A program made the position numbers and the translations under genes. The notes beneath the pieces were generated by a model. It had not been told where the DNA came from. It saw nothing but the letters and a program-made list of their open reading frames with translations, and did no database searches. 56,015 nucleotides of DNA from Candidatus Moranbacteria bacterium GW2011_GWE2_35_2- (GTDB lineage Bacteria > Patescibacteriota > Minisyncoccia > Moranbacterales > UBA9337): assembly GCA_000990585.1 (NCBI GenBank), contig LBQD01000002.1:1-56015 (forward strand). The letters run 5' to 3'. Position 1 is the stretch's first letter; the number at the start of each line of letters is the position of its first letter. Positions 1-9,881 of this stretch are shown piece by piece.

Positions 1-100
1 TTCAGTTTCAAGCCACCACGCACGCGGGGCGTGCGATTAGTCGGAATCAGGATTATCAGCAAAATACATTCGAACTTTGTTTAATACACACCGCCAAAAA

Positions 101-134
101 CAAAAAACCGTCCCGATGTGGAACGGTTTTTTGT
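101..134 (-). terminator. Rho-independent terminator downstream of RNase J
   Basis: caaaaaaccgt..acggttttttg inverted repeat with flanking T/A tracts, just 3' of the minus-strand RNase J gene. Confidence 0.75.
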
Positions 135-149
135 TTTCAGATATAACTT

Positions 150-2036
150 CTACACTTCAATCACTACCGGCAAGACCATAGGCCTTCTTTCAGTTTTTTG
201 AAAAAGAAAAGACCCTACTGATTCACGAATATTTTTCTTTACCAAATCCCAGTTAATACTGGTATCTCGAGAAGTATTTTCTTTAATTACTTTTTTGACC
301 ACATTTTTGGTTGAATTTACTAAATCAAAATTCTCTTTAACATAAATAAACCCTCTAGAAGTAATTTGAATGTTTCCGACAATTTCCTTGGTCTTGCCAT
401 CAACAATTACTGTTATTACAAACATTCCGTCTTCCGCCAAAACTTGACGATCACGCAAAACCACTTGCCCGACATCACCCACTCCCAATCCATCGATAAA
501 AACATAATTCGTATCCACCTTGTTTTTTTCCAATTCGGGAATCTTTCCAACATCAAATTTCAAGACATTTCCATTATCTAGAATAAAAATATTTTTCTCT
601 GGAAATCCTGTTTCCGCCACCACCTTCTTTGCTTCTTTAAGAAAATAATGATTGGCATATACCGGAAGAACATAGGTTGGCTGCACTTGTCGTACTAATT
701 CCTTGATTGCTTGAATATTGTTGTGTCCGCTCACGTGAACATCCATAAGTTCATTATGAATAACATTATCGCATTTGCGATACAGATTGTCCTTAAGCCG
801 TTGAATAGTTCTTTCATTTCCAGGAATCACCGATGATGAAAAAATAATCGTATCGGTTTTTTTCAATTTAACAAAACGATGATTTTCCGTAACAATTCTT
901 GAGAGTACCGCATTAACTTCTCCTTGCGCTCCGGTACAAACTATCAAAACCTTACTATCTGGATAATCATGAATACGATTAATTTCAATCATTGTATCTT
1001 TACTGGCCTTAATATATCCCAACTGTTTAGCAACTTCCACATTCGCTTTCATACTAAATCCATCCAAGGCCACTTTTTTACCTACACTTTCAGCATAATT
1101 GATAATATCCTTAATTCTTTTTACTTGTGAAGAAAAGGTTCCGATAATCAATCTTCCAGGAGCTCCATCGATAATTTTTCTCAAATTAATCCACATATCT
1201 TCGTCGCTCACTATCGGACGATTATTAAGAGCTCCTAAGCTTTCCATCATCAAAATTGACGGTTTTGGCAAATTGCGCAAAAATTCATATGACAATGTTC
1301 CTTCTTTTTTATTTGCTCCTGTATCCATCGTCCAATCCCCCATATGCACCACACTCCCACTCGGAGAAAAAAGAACTACTCCGATCGAATCCATAATCGA
1401 ATGCTCGACATCAAAAAATTTCAATTGAAAATTTCCCAACCGCACTTTTTCTTGTCCGGTTTTTATGGAAACAGTTTTAAGGCGCACGGATGATCCGGGT
1501 TCCTGATCTTCCATTTTTCGCTTAACCAAAGCTAATGTAAGTTCTCTTCCAATTACTGGAGGATAACCCAATTCATTAAGCAATATTGGAGCGGCACCAA
1601 TATGATCCAGATGTCCGTGAGTAAAAACCACAGCACGAATACGCTTTTCTTTCCCTTTCAAATAGCTCACATTTGGAATAATATAATCAATTCCAGGCAT
1701 ATCTTCTTCGGGAAATTGCACACCCATATCCACTAAGACAATATCTTCTCCATACTCAAAAACAGTCATATTGCGTCCGACTTCTTCTTGCCCTCCGAGA
1801 GGAATTATTCTAAGTTTGTTTTCTATTACCGCGGGCGCCGCTTGAGTTTTTCTTCTCGCCGCTCCCTCATGCGAAACCATTTGTCCGACACGACTCGGCA
1901 TCGTTCGTCCATCGGTTTTTCTTCTTCCGCCTTTGCGGGATTTTGCCGAAGACCCATCAGGTCTTCTTTTTTTCGAGCTCGACACGACTCTTCCTTTTTC
2001 AGAAGAACGCTCGCGCTCTTTCTTGTTATCAGTCAT
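150..2036 (-). CDS. rnj: Ribonuclease J family (metallo-beta-lactamase/beta-CASP) with a basic N-terminal extension
   Basis: IIPLGGQEEVGRNM, THGHLDHIGAAP and HMGDWTMD motifs; 628 aa; Lys/Arg-rich first ~70 aa. Confidence 0.93.
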   Translation of the reverse strand: MTDNKKERERSSEKGRVVSSSKKRRPDGSSAKSRKGGRRKTDGRTMPSRVGQMVSHEGAARRKTQAAPAVIENKLRIIPLGGQEEVGRNMTVFEYGEDIVLVDMGVQFPEEDMPGIDYIIPNVSYLKGKEKRIRAVVFTHGHLDHIGAAPILLNELGYPPVIGRELTLALVKRKMEDQEPGSSVRLKTVSIKTGQEKVRLGNFQLKFFDVEHSIMDSIGVVLFSPSGSVVHMGDWTMDTGANKKEGTLSYEFLRNLPKPSILMMESLGALNNRPIVSDEDMWINLRKIIDGAPGRLIIGTFSSQVKRIKDIINYAESVGKKVALDGFSMKANVEVAKQLGYIKASKDTMIEINRIHDYPDSKVLIVCTGAQGEVNAVLSRIVTENHRFVKLKKTDTIIFSSSVIPGNERTIQRLKDNLYRKCDNVIHNELMDVHVSGHNNIQAIKELVRQVQPTYVLPVYANHYFLKEAKKVVAETGFPEKNIFILDNGNVLKFDVGKIPELEKNKVDTNYVFIDGLGVGDVGQVVLRDRQVLAEDGMFVITVIVDGKTKEIVGNIQITSRGFIYVKENFDLVNSTKNVVKKVIKENTSRDTSINWDLVKKNIRESVGSFLFQKTERRPMVLPVVIEV

Positions 2037-2172
2037 TTTTTTGTTGTCCTACAAATTACACATTCTTGTTAATTATGATTTTTTTCAAAATAAAAAAATC
2101 AAACTATAAAGTAAACAAACACAAAGAATGTTTATAGGATATTATTAAGTTATATTTTATATCTAAAAAGAT

Positions 2173-3198
2173 TTAGAGTATTTTTTTCAAATCCTCTACC
2201 AAATCAACCGGCGTCGGATCCTGTCCGTATTCCAGAGCTAGATAATATGACATCCAATCCCCCAGATAAAGAGCGGAGAACATTTTATAAAAAACACTTC
2301 CTTTTTCCATATCAATAATTTCCACCGGAATATTTTTATTTTTCAGAATGTCTGCAGTCACATCGAATCTTTTTTGATTTTGCGAATTATCATCTTTATC
2401 CCTAAGCATCAAAACAATAAAATTTGCTTGCGGATTTGTAAACCCAACCATCTCATTGTGATTAAGTTCCGGAAAAAAATTCCAAAATGCCGGTGTCTTG
2501 GCGTTTTCATTTATCTTTATCTTCCAAATCATCGCTACTGGCTTGTATTTTGTGCTTGAATATACTACCGGCGTCCTTCCCTTTATCTTATTTGCCAAAA
2601 CTTTTCCAATATTTTCAATCTCTTTTGTCTTCTCCCTCAGATTATTTGCCATTTTAAGTAATTCCGCTGATGCGTCTTCAATTAATCCGGCATTAATCAA
2701 AATTTGAAATATTGAAGCAAAAAAATATCCGATTGCCATTCTTGGTTGAAAATTTTCATACGGAATAGGTAATTTCACAAAAGGAACGCCATATTCCTTG
2801 CACATCTGCTCAATTTTTCCTCCGCTGGAAATGCCGACGCATTTAAGGTTATTGCGCAGTGCTTCATCAAAAGAAGCAACAGTTTCTTCTGTGTTACCGG
2901 AAAATGAACAAATAATGTTCAGAGAATTTTCATACGCTTCCGGAGGAAGAGAATAAAAACGATTTTGATATACCGCCAATCTTTCCTTTTCCTCGGAATT
3001 TCTTTTGCACAAATCATTGATAAAAACTCGTAAAATATTTCCCGGCAACGCACTACCGCCCATTCCAGACAAAGTAATTGATTTGAATTCCCCTTCAATT
3101 TTTATATCTTTGGCAATTTTCAGCCCTTCTTCAAATTGATTAGCTTCATCGAGAATAACTTTTCTTAAATTTGATTTGTCAATTTTATTTATTTCCAT
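2173..3198 (-). CDS. Bifunctional phosphoglucose/phosphomannose isomerase-like SIS-domain protein
   Basis: SGMGGSALPGNILR, SFSGNTEETVASFDEA and ELNHNEMVGF motifs. Confidence 0.85.
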   Translation of the reverse strand: MEINKIDKSNLRKVILDEANQFEEGLKIAKDIKIEGEFKSITLSGMGGSALPGNILRVFINDLCKRNSEEKERLAVYQNRFYSLPPEAYENSLNIICSFSGNTEETVASFDEALRNNLKCVGISSGGKIEQMCKEYGVPFVKLPIPYENFQPRMAIGYFFASIFQILINAGLIEDASAELLKMANNLREKTKEIENIGKVLANKIKGRTPVVYSSTKYKPVAMIWKIKINENAKTPAFWNFFPELNHNEMVGFTNPQANFIVLMLRDKDDNSQNQKRFDVTADILKNKNIPVEIIDMEKGSVFYKMFSALYLGDWMSYYLALEYGQDPTPVDLVEDLKKIL

Positions 3199-4846
3199 TG
3201 TTTTTAAAAATTCTTTTTGTTTTTACGTACCACTTATTAATATTAGAAAATCGATATTGAGAACTGCTAATATTTTCAATATCAACCCCTTTAACTTGAT
3301 TTCCTATTGGATAAAGATAATTTCTGCTGTATAAAAACACGGCTGGAACTTCCGCAAGCAAAATCTTATTAAACTCGCGATATTTTTCAATTCTTTTATT
3401 TCTATCAAATTCTTCCCGTATTTCTCCTAAAATCTTGTCAGCTTGCTCATTATCAAATTTTGACAAATTAAGTCCCGGATCGGATTTCTTACTGGAATGC
3501 CAAAAAGAATATATATCAGGATCAAAACTTGTGGCTTGACCAAAAAGCAAAGCGTCATATTCCCTTGGACGAACATAATTTTGCTGTAAATCTGAAATAG
3601 TCAAAATCTGGACATTTACCTTAACTCCGATTTTTCGCCATTGATCAGCAAGAATTTGAGCAGTTTGCGAAAGTTCCGGCCAATCAGTAGTAAAGAGATT
3701 GAATTCAAGTTTGTTTCCATCTTTTTCTCGAATACCATCGTCTTTTATTTCCCAACCGCTATCACTAAGAATTTTATTTCCTTTTTCTAAATCAAAAGTA
3801 TGATACTCTATGCCTTCTCCTTGACTTTCCTGCATTTGAGGCAAGAAAGGAGAATAGAGAATATTAGCCTTGGTAAAAAGAACCTTTTCGATTATTTCAT
3901 TTCTATCAGTCGCAAAATCCAAAGCCTGACGAACTTCATCATTTGCCAATGATACGCTCTTGCTTTGATTAAAAAAAACGGCAAAATAACGCGGCATATT
4001 GAACTCATGCACATTGGTACTTTTTATCAAGCTGATATCTTTCACTTCAGCCGGAGAAATACTGCTAATTCCATTAATCTCCTTCTTTTTATATGCATTC
4101 AACAAAGATGCCTCGTCTAAATAAAAATTGAAAAATACTTTTGAAATATAGGCAGGTCCCTCAAAATATTCAGGAAAAGAAACTAAATTATAGGATAAGA
4201 TATTTCCTCCGGAATCTTTTTGATAATCAGAAAATCGGTATGGTCCCGATCCGATCGGATTCAAATTATATTCAGCCAAAGAAAATTTTTCCGGAGCAAT
4301 ATTTTCCCAAATATGTTTTGGAAGAATTCCCACAGTCAAATTTTCCAAAAAACCGAAGTATGGATTTTCCAAAATAAATTTGATTGAATGTGAATCGATT
4401 TGCTCTATTTTTACTCCTTGCCAATTTTGCCTGATCGGACTTTTATACGCCGCGTCTTGCAAAATATTTATAGTAAAAACGATATCATCCGCCAACAACT
4501 CGTGTCCGTCATGCCACTTGATTCCTTCTTTGAGATAAAAAATATATTCTTTGCGATCTTCGGAAATTTCATAGTTAGAAGCCAAATCATTGGTAATGTT
4601 GCCATTCTTGTCATATTTAAGTAATCCATTATAGATTATTTGCGTCAAACCGGCATCTGCTTCACTGGTTTGCGAAAGCAATGGATTGACATATAAAGGT
4701 TGTCCAACCATCCCTTCTTTATAGCTTCCGCCAAAATCAGCAACAGGATCAGTAAAAGAAATATATACATATCCCGTCCAAAATATCAGAGCGCCGAATG
4801 CAATCAACACCAAAAGAAGCGAGATGAGCTTCTCTTTTAAATTCAA
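3185..4846 (-). CDS. ABC transporter substrate-binding protein, family 5 (peptide-binding type), membrane-anchored
   Basis: N-terminal TM segment; YNGLLKYDKNG, LKEGIKWHDGHELLADDIVFTI and IGSGPYRF are typical of SBP_bac_5. Confidence 0.88.
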   Translation of the reverse strand: MNLKEKLISLLLVLIAFGALIFWTGYVYISFTDPVADFGGSYKEGMVGQPLYVNPLLSQTSEADAGLTQIIYNGLLKYDKNGNITNDLASNYEISEDRKEYIFYLKEGIKWHDGHELLADDIVFTINILQDAAYKSPIRQNWQGVKIEQIDSHSIKFILENPYFGFLENLTVGILPKHIWENIAPEKFSLAEYNLNPIGSGPYRFSDYQKDSGGNILSYNLVSFPEYFEGPAYISKVFFNFYLDEASLLNAYKKKEINGISSISPAEVKDISLIKSTNVHEFNMPRYFAVFFNQSKSVSLANDEVRQALDFATDRNEIIEKVLFTKANILYSPFLPQMQESQGEGIEYHTFDLEKGNKILSDSGWEIKDDGIREKDGNKLEFNLFTTDWPELSQTAQILADQWRKIGVKVNVQILTISDLQQNYVRPREYDALLFGQATSFDPDIYSFWHSSKKSDPGLNLSKFDNEQADKILGEIREEFDRNKRIEKYREFNKILLAEVPAVFLYSRNYLYPIGNQVKGVDIENISSSQYRFSNINKWYVKTKRIFKNNGNK

Positions 4847-4923
4847 AGTTTTATTAATATACTGCCAGTTTCCCGGCAGAATTAATTTTATTTTCTCGAT
4901 ACTAATATTTTTTTATTAACTAC

Positions 4924-5145
4924 TTACTTGGCGCCAATAAAAACATTCAGAGCTGCCAATAGCATAAAAAGAATAGCTAAAGCTACGGAAAAATAAACTA
5001 AAAATTTCTCAAATCCTCTTTTGGCGTAATATCCACCCATATCTCCTCCAAAAGCGGCGCCTAATCCAGAACCTCTATTTTGCAACAAAATAGAAATTAT
5101 CAATAAAATTGACGTTATTATTTGCAAAATACTAATCCATTTCAT
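4924..5145 (-). CDS. secG: Preprotein translocase subunit SecG
   Basis: 73 aa, two TM helices, LLQNRGSGLGAAFGG motif. Confidence 0.9.
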   Translation of the reverse strand: MKWISILQIITSILLIISILLQNRGSGLGAAFGGDMGGYYAKRGFEKFLVYFSVALAILFMLLAALNVFIGAK

Positions 5146-5182
5146 AAATCCTCGAATTTAGTCTTTTTTTCATTACTCAAAC

Positions 5183-5211
5183 ATCCTACACGAAAAACCT
5201 CTAAAAGTCAA
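5183..5211 (-). promoter_or_regulatory. Sigma70-type promoter for secG
   Basis: minus strand TTGACT-N17-TAGGAT. Confidence 0.55.
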
Positions 5212-5242
5212 TGGCATATTTTTTTCTTTAATCCTTAGTCAT

Positions 5243-5271
5243 TTGACAGGAATATCTTACTTTGCTATATT
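5243..5271 (+). promoter_or_regulatory. Sigma70-type promoter for the DHH phosphoesterase
   Basis: TTGACA-N17-TATATT. Confidence 0.65.
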
Positions 5272-5326
5272 TGGGGACTGATTTGTTTATTATACATTAA
5301 CCCCTTTAATCTTAAAATCCACTACT

Positions 5327-6457
5327 ATGGGAACAGAACTTGTTCAGCAGTTAGAAGAAATTCTAAAAAAATCCAAGGATATTCTTATTCTTATCCCCCA
5401 AAACCCGGATGGAGATTCAATTGGAGCCGCTTGGGCTTTTTATTTTTTTCTCACTAAACAAAACTTAAATCCTGCTATCGCCGTAAGTGATCCATTTGAA
5501 AATATTTCTCGTTTTGATTTTCTTCCTCATCCTAAGAATTTATCCGATAATTTATCCGGCGCGCGCGACTTTATCCTTTCATTCAACACCAAGCACAATG
5601 AAATAACGGACGTACGCACTGAAAGAAATGAAAATGAGCTGCGCATCTATATAACTCCTCGCCAAGGATCCATTGATCCGCGGGATTTTTCATTTATTCC
5701 GGCAAAATTCAAATATGATCTTATAATTGCACTCAACTCATCTGACAAAGAAACACTAGGAAAAATATATGAAGAAAATCCGGATATTTTTTATGAAGTT
5801 CCAATTGTAAATATCGATCACCACATCAATAATGATAAATTCGGTCAAATCAATATTATTGATATCACCGCATCTTCGACTTGCGAAATTCTTTCCGGAC
5901 TTATATCTTCGGAAATTGATGAAAATATTTCCAATTGTCTGCTCAGTGGAATAATTAGTGCAACCGAAAGCTTTCAAAACAAACATACTACACCGAAAGC
6001 ACTGCAAATTTCAGCTAATTTAATGGACAAAGGGGCTAACCAACAAAATATTATCCGACATCTGTACAAAACTCAGCCTTTTAATTTATTGAAATTATGG
6101 GGTCGCATTATGGCTCAGCTCAAATGGAACGAAGATCTCAAATTAGCATGGTCATCGGTTTCTATTGAAGATTTCGTACAAAGCCGCAGTAAACCCGAAG
6201 ATATCCCTTTCATTATCAAGAAAATACAAGAGAATTATTCATCCGGAAAAATATTTCTTGTTCTTTACAATGAATCGGAAGAAAAAATCAAAGGTTTGAT
6301 CAAATTTTCCGAGACGGAAAAAATCAAGAATGCTGCACTAATTTTTCCCGGCGGAGAAATTCGAGGTGATATATACGAATTTGTTTCAGAAAATAAAAAT
6401 ATTGGGGATATCGAAAAAGAAATAATTTCCAACTTGCACAAACAATCAATATTTTAA
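5327..6457 (+). CDS. DHH-family phosphoesterase (NrnA/RecJ-like)
   Basis: IPQNPDGDSIGAAWAF and NIDHHINNDKFG motifs. Confidence 0.85.
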   Translation: MGTELVQQLEEILKKSKDILILIPQNPDGDSIGAAWAFYFFLTKQNLNPAIAVSDPFENISRFDFLPHPKNLSDNLSGARDFILSFNTKHNEITDVRTERNENELRIYITPRQGSIDPRDFSFIPAKFKYDLIIALNSSDKETLGKIYEENPDIFYEVPIVNIDHHINNDKFGQINIIDITASSTCEILSGLISSEIDENISNCLLSGIISATESFQNKHTTPKALQISANLMDKGANQQNIIRHLYKTQPFNLLKLWGRIMAQLKWNEDLKLAWSSVSIEDFVQSRSKPEDIPFIIKKIQENYSSGKIFLVLYNESEEKIKGLIKFSETEKIKNAALIFPGGEIRGDIYEFVSENKNIGDIEKEIISNLHKQSIF

Positions 6458-6486
6458 TTACCGGATATAACATTATACAAAAAAAT

Positions 6487-6517
6487 TAACAGATCTTACT
6501 TTTGGTCTGTTTTTTTG
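6487..6517 (+). terminator. Probable intrinsic terminator
   Basis: aacaga..tctgttttttt just downstream of the DHH gene. Confidence 0.5.
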
Positions 6518-6586
6518 CTATTAACCAGAAAATGCGATAAAATAGAGATGTTATCACATATATTAAAATTATTTTTTATAAATTTT

Positions 6587-9500
6587 ATGGTTAAAGTTCT
6601 AAAAAAATCAATAGAAGAAGAAAAAGAAAAAGATTTAGCCACTCAAAAAGTGCTTGACGAAATGAAAAAGAAATCAGAAGAAGACCAGGCCGTACATCAG
6701 GCAAAACAAGTTGGTCTTCCTTATGCCGATCTTAATATTTTTCCTATTGATGAAAATGACATAAGAATAATTCCAGAAGAAGACGCTAAAAAACACCTGA
6801 TTGCTATTTTTAATAAATCAGGGAAAAAAATTCGTATCGGAATGGTTGATCCTAAAAATGATGCCGCTAAAAAATATATAGAAAATTTTAAAAATGATCA
6901 GGATTATTTTATAGAAATATACGTCATATCTCTTTCTTCTGCTAACCGAGTCTGGGAAAAATATAAAAAAATTTCTTTTTTGGAAAATCTGGATCTGCTT
7001 CGCATATCTCTAAATGGAGAAGATTTGGAAAAATTTGAAGAAAATTTTAGCGAACTCTTACAATTAAAAAATAAACTAACAAAAACTTCCACGACCGATA
7101 TTATCGATATAATAATGTCCGGTGCTATAAAAATGAAAGCTAGTGATGTTCACTTTGAACCGCAAGAGGCTGAGGTTCGTTTGCGGTATCGTATTGATGG
7201 AGTACTTCAAGATATTGGAAATTTTCCCCATAAAAACTATCAATCTATCATATCTCGCGTAAAAATGATGGGAGGAATGAAACTAAACATCCGTGATATT
7301 GCCCAAGACGGACATTTTCCTATTGATATCGACAATGGGAAAATAGACATTCGCGTTAATATAATTCCGGGAAATTACGGGGAAAGCATTGTAATGAGAA
7401 TTTTAAACCAAGCAAGTATTCTTTTGAGTATCGAAGACTTGGGGATGCGTGGACTTTCTTTCGAACAACTCAAAAAAGAAATTTCCAAACCCAACGGAAT
7501 GATTCTCACTACTGGACCGACCGGATCGGGAAAAACAACTACACTCTATGCAATTATTAATAAACTCAACAAATCTGACACAAAAATAATCACTATTGAA
7601 GATCCTGTTGAATACGAACTTAAAGGAATTTCTCAAACTCAGGTTGTCAAAAAAAAATACACCTTTGCCGAAGGATTAAGAGCTATCGTCCGTCAAGATC
7701 CGGATATTATTATGGTAGGTGAAATTCGCGATGAAGAAACTGCGGGAATAGCCGTAAACGCCGCTCTTACTGGACATTTGGTCTTATCAACATTGCACAC
7801 CAATAATGCTCCTGCTTCTATTCCAAGACTTGTTGAAATGGGAGTAAAATCATCCCTTATCCCTTCATCTGTAAATATTTTTATTGCGCAGCGTCTTTTG
7901 CGAAAACTGTGCCCTTACTGCAAAGAAAAATACAAGCCGGCAAAAGAAACCTTCGATTCAATAAAAAAAATGTTATCTATAATATCTCCGAAATCCAAGG
8001 TGGAAGCTTCTGTGAATGCGGATTTTCTCTATAGACCCAAAGGATGTCCGAAATGTCATCAGATCGGATATCAAGGAAGAATAGGAATATTTGAAGTGTT
8101 AACTATCAGTAAAAATGTTGAAAAATTAATTTATGAAGGCGCCAGTGAAAACGCTATTACTCAGGCGGCGCTGGAGGACGGCATGATCACAATGACACAA
8201 GATGGGATTCTGAAATCACTGGAAGGAATCGTTTCGATGGAAGAAGTTTGGAGAGTTACCGGACAAACAGATTTCTTGGAACAACTTTATGAAAATTTAA
8301 TGGATCAATCACTTTCCAGATCAATTCCTATTTCTGAAGAAGATTTAATTTTAGTATCAAAAAATAAAAATTCTTTTGAAAAAATCAGTTCTCTTTTGCA
8401 AAAAACCGCCCCGGAAAAACTAGTTGAAGTTATTTTTTCCAGCGCTCTTATCCTGCAAGCAGGAGATATTCATATCGAACCAAAAAAAGATGCTGTGAGT
8501 ATTCGCTTTCGTATAGATGGAATATTGCAAGAAATTGGAAATGTACCTCTTTCAACTTATCCGACATTGTTAGGTCGAATAAAATTACTCAGCGGACTAA
8601 AAACTGGAACAAGAGTCGGAGTAGCCGATAGCCGATTTAGTATTTCATTGGAAAAACCATTTGAAAACATTAGCCAAGAATCCACTGATGTTCGTGTTTC
8701 TATAATCACTGGAGGATTCGGAGAAACAGTTGTAATGAGATTACTGAATAAATCCGCCGTTTCTTTGGATATAGAAAATTTAGGAATCAGAAAAGAAAAT
8801 CTACAAAAAATAATTCACGAAGTCAGTAAGCCTAATGGTTTTTTTATTAACACCGGCCCTACAGGATCAGGAAAAACCACTACGCTCTACAGCATTTTAA
8901 GCAAGCTTAATAAATCTGCGGTAAAAATAATCACAGTTGAAGATCCGATTGAATATCAACTTGAAGGAATTCTACAAACTCAAACTAACAAAGAAGAAAA
9001 TTATGATTTCCCTACAGCGCTCAAATCTCTAATGCGCCAAAATCCGGATATTATTATGGTAGGTGAAATTCGCGACAATGATACAGCGAATATTGCACTG
9101 CAAGCTTCTTTAACGGGACATCTAGTCCTTTCAACATTGCACACAAATGACAGCGCTGGAACAATCACGCGATTACTAAATATGAACATACGTCCCGATG
9201 ATTTAGCTACCGCCTCCAATGCTTTTATGGCGCAAAGATTAGTACGCAAACTTTGTGATTGCAAAGAAGAATCTGCACCGACTGAAAAAGAAAAAAAAGA
9301 AATTGAAAACATTATCAATTCTATTTCAGAAAAATCCGGTATAAATAAGACAGACTATTCTGCTATGAAAATTTATAAACCAAAGGGTTGCGCTAAATGC
9401 AACAACATTGGTTATTCAGGAAGAACAACTGTCAGTGAAGTTCTTGTTATTGACCGCGATATTCAAGATCTTATCAATAAAAATGCTCTTTCCTCGGAAA

Positions 9501-9625
9501 TAAAAGAAAAAGCTATTGAAAATGGTATGATTACTATGCTTCAAGACGGAATATTAACCGCATTAGAAGGAAAAACTTCATTGGAAGAAGTCTGGAGAAC
9601 GATAGGAGAAGATGATGGAAAATAA
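6587..9625 (+). CDS. Tandem-duplicated PilB/GspE type IV pilus/type II secretion ATPase (two complete ATPase modules in one ORF)
   Basis: Two Walker A motifs (GPTGSGKTTTLY), two GEIRD..TA Walker B/Asp-box regions, two TLHTN His boxes and two Cys-rich regions; start likely 6587 (MVKVLKKS) because 6515 overlaps the upstream terminator. Confidence 0.93.
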   Translation: MVKVLKKSIEEEKEKDLATQKVLDEMKKKSEEDQAVHQAKQVGLPYADLNIFPIDENDIRIIPEEDAKKHLIAIFNKSGKKIRIGMVDPKNDAAKKYIENFKNDQDYFIEIYVISLSSANRVWEKYKKISFLENLDLLRISLNGEDLEKFEENFSELLQLKNKLTKTSTTDIIDIIMSGAIKMKASDVHFEPQEAEVRLRYRIDGVLQDIGNFPHKNYQSIISRVKMMGGMKLNIRDIAQDGHFPIDIDNGKIDIRVNIIPGNYGESIVMRILNQASILLSIEDLGMRGLSFEQLKKEISKPNGMILTTGPTGSGKTTTLYAIINKLNKSDTKIITIEDPVEYELKGISQTQVVKKKYTFAEGLRAIVRQDPDIIMVGEIRDEETAGIAVNAALTGHLVLSTLHTNNAPASIPRLVEMGVKSSLIPSSVNIFIAQRLLRKLCPYCKEKYKPAKETFDSIKKMLSIISPKSKVEASVNADFLYRPKGCPKCHQIGYQGRIGIFEVLTISKNVEKLIYEGASENAITQAALEDGMITMTQDGILKSLEGIVSMEEVWRVTGQTDFLEQLYENLMDQSLSRSIPISEEDLILVSKNKNSFEKISSLLQKTAPEKLVEVIFSSALILQAGDIHIEPKKDAVSIRFRIDGILQEIGNVPLSTYPTLLGRIKLLSGLKTGTRVGVADSRFSISLEKPFENISQESTDVRVSIITGGFGETVVMRLLNKSAVSLDIENLGIRKENLQKIIHEVSKPNGFFINTGPTGSGKTTTLYSILSKLNKSAVKIITVEDPIEYQLEGILQTQTNKEENYDFPTALKSLMRQNPDIIMVGEIRDNDTANIALQASLTGHLVLSTLHTNDSAGTITRLLNMNIRPDDLATASNAFMAQRLVRKLCDCKEESAPTEKEKKEIENIINSISEKSGINKTDYSAMKIYKPKGCAKCNNIGYSGRTTVSEVLVIDRDIQDLINKNALSSEIKEKAIENGMITMLQDGILTALEGKTSLEEVWRTIGEDDGK

Positions 9626-9842
9626 AAAAAGTTGTTTTTATTAACCTGCAGACACGCCCGAAACAATAACAATTGATTTGGGAAGAAAGCAGTGCCGAGG
9701 AACGCCACAGCCGAAACCGGTGCGCCCATATCTGGGCAAAAAAGCTTCCATAATTGAGGACAAAAGATAGAAGTCCCCAATCGTCTACAGATTAATAAAA
9801 ACAACCTCACAAAACAGCCTGTCTATTTATCAATTCTCATGA
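9624..9842 (-). ncRNA. Putative structured ncRNA, 6S-like architecture (family unassigned)
   Basis: Closing helix 9631-9653 with 9783-9805 (21 of 23 positions pair), second helix gatt-g-ggga/tccc-a-aatc, internal gcccagatatgggc hairpin, minus-strand U-rich 3' end, and a minus-strand TTGACA-N17-TAACAT promoter just upstream. Confidence 0.5.
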
Positions 9843-9848
9843 AATTCT

Positions 9849-9877
9849 ATGTTAGCATAGCTTTATTTTTTTGTCAA
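9849..9877 (-). promoter_or_regulatory. Sigma70-type promoter for the putative ncRNA
   Basis: minus strand TTGACA-N17-TAACAT. Confidence 0.6.
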
Positions 9878-9881
9878 GTAA

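Noticed and set aside
60-100. Possible tRNA/tmRNA 3' end (attcgaac ... caccgcca)
   Set aside because: The T-arm stem does not pair and no acceptor or anticodon arm could be built from the visible sequence.
9541-9810. 89-aa minus ORF covering the pilB end and the ncRNA
   Set aside because: Overlaps pilB antisense and the paired helix; the helix/promoter evidence favours an RNA gene.
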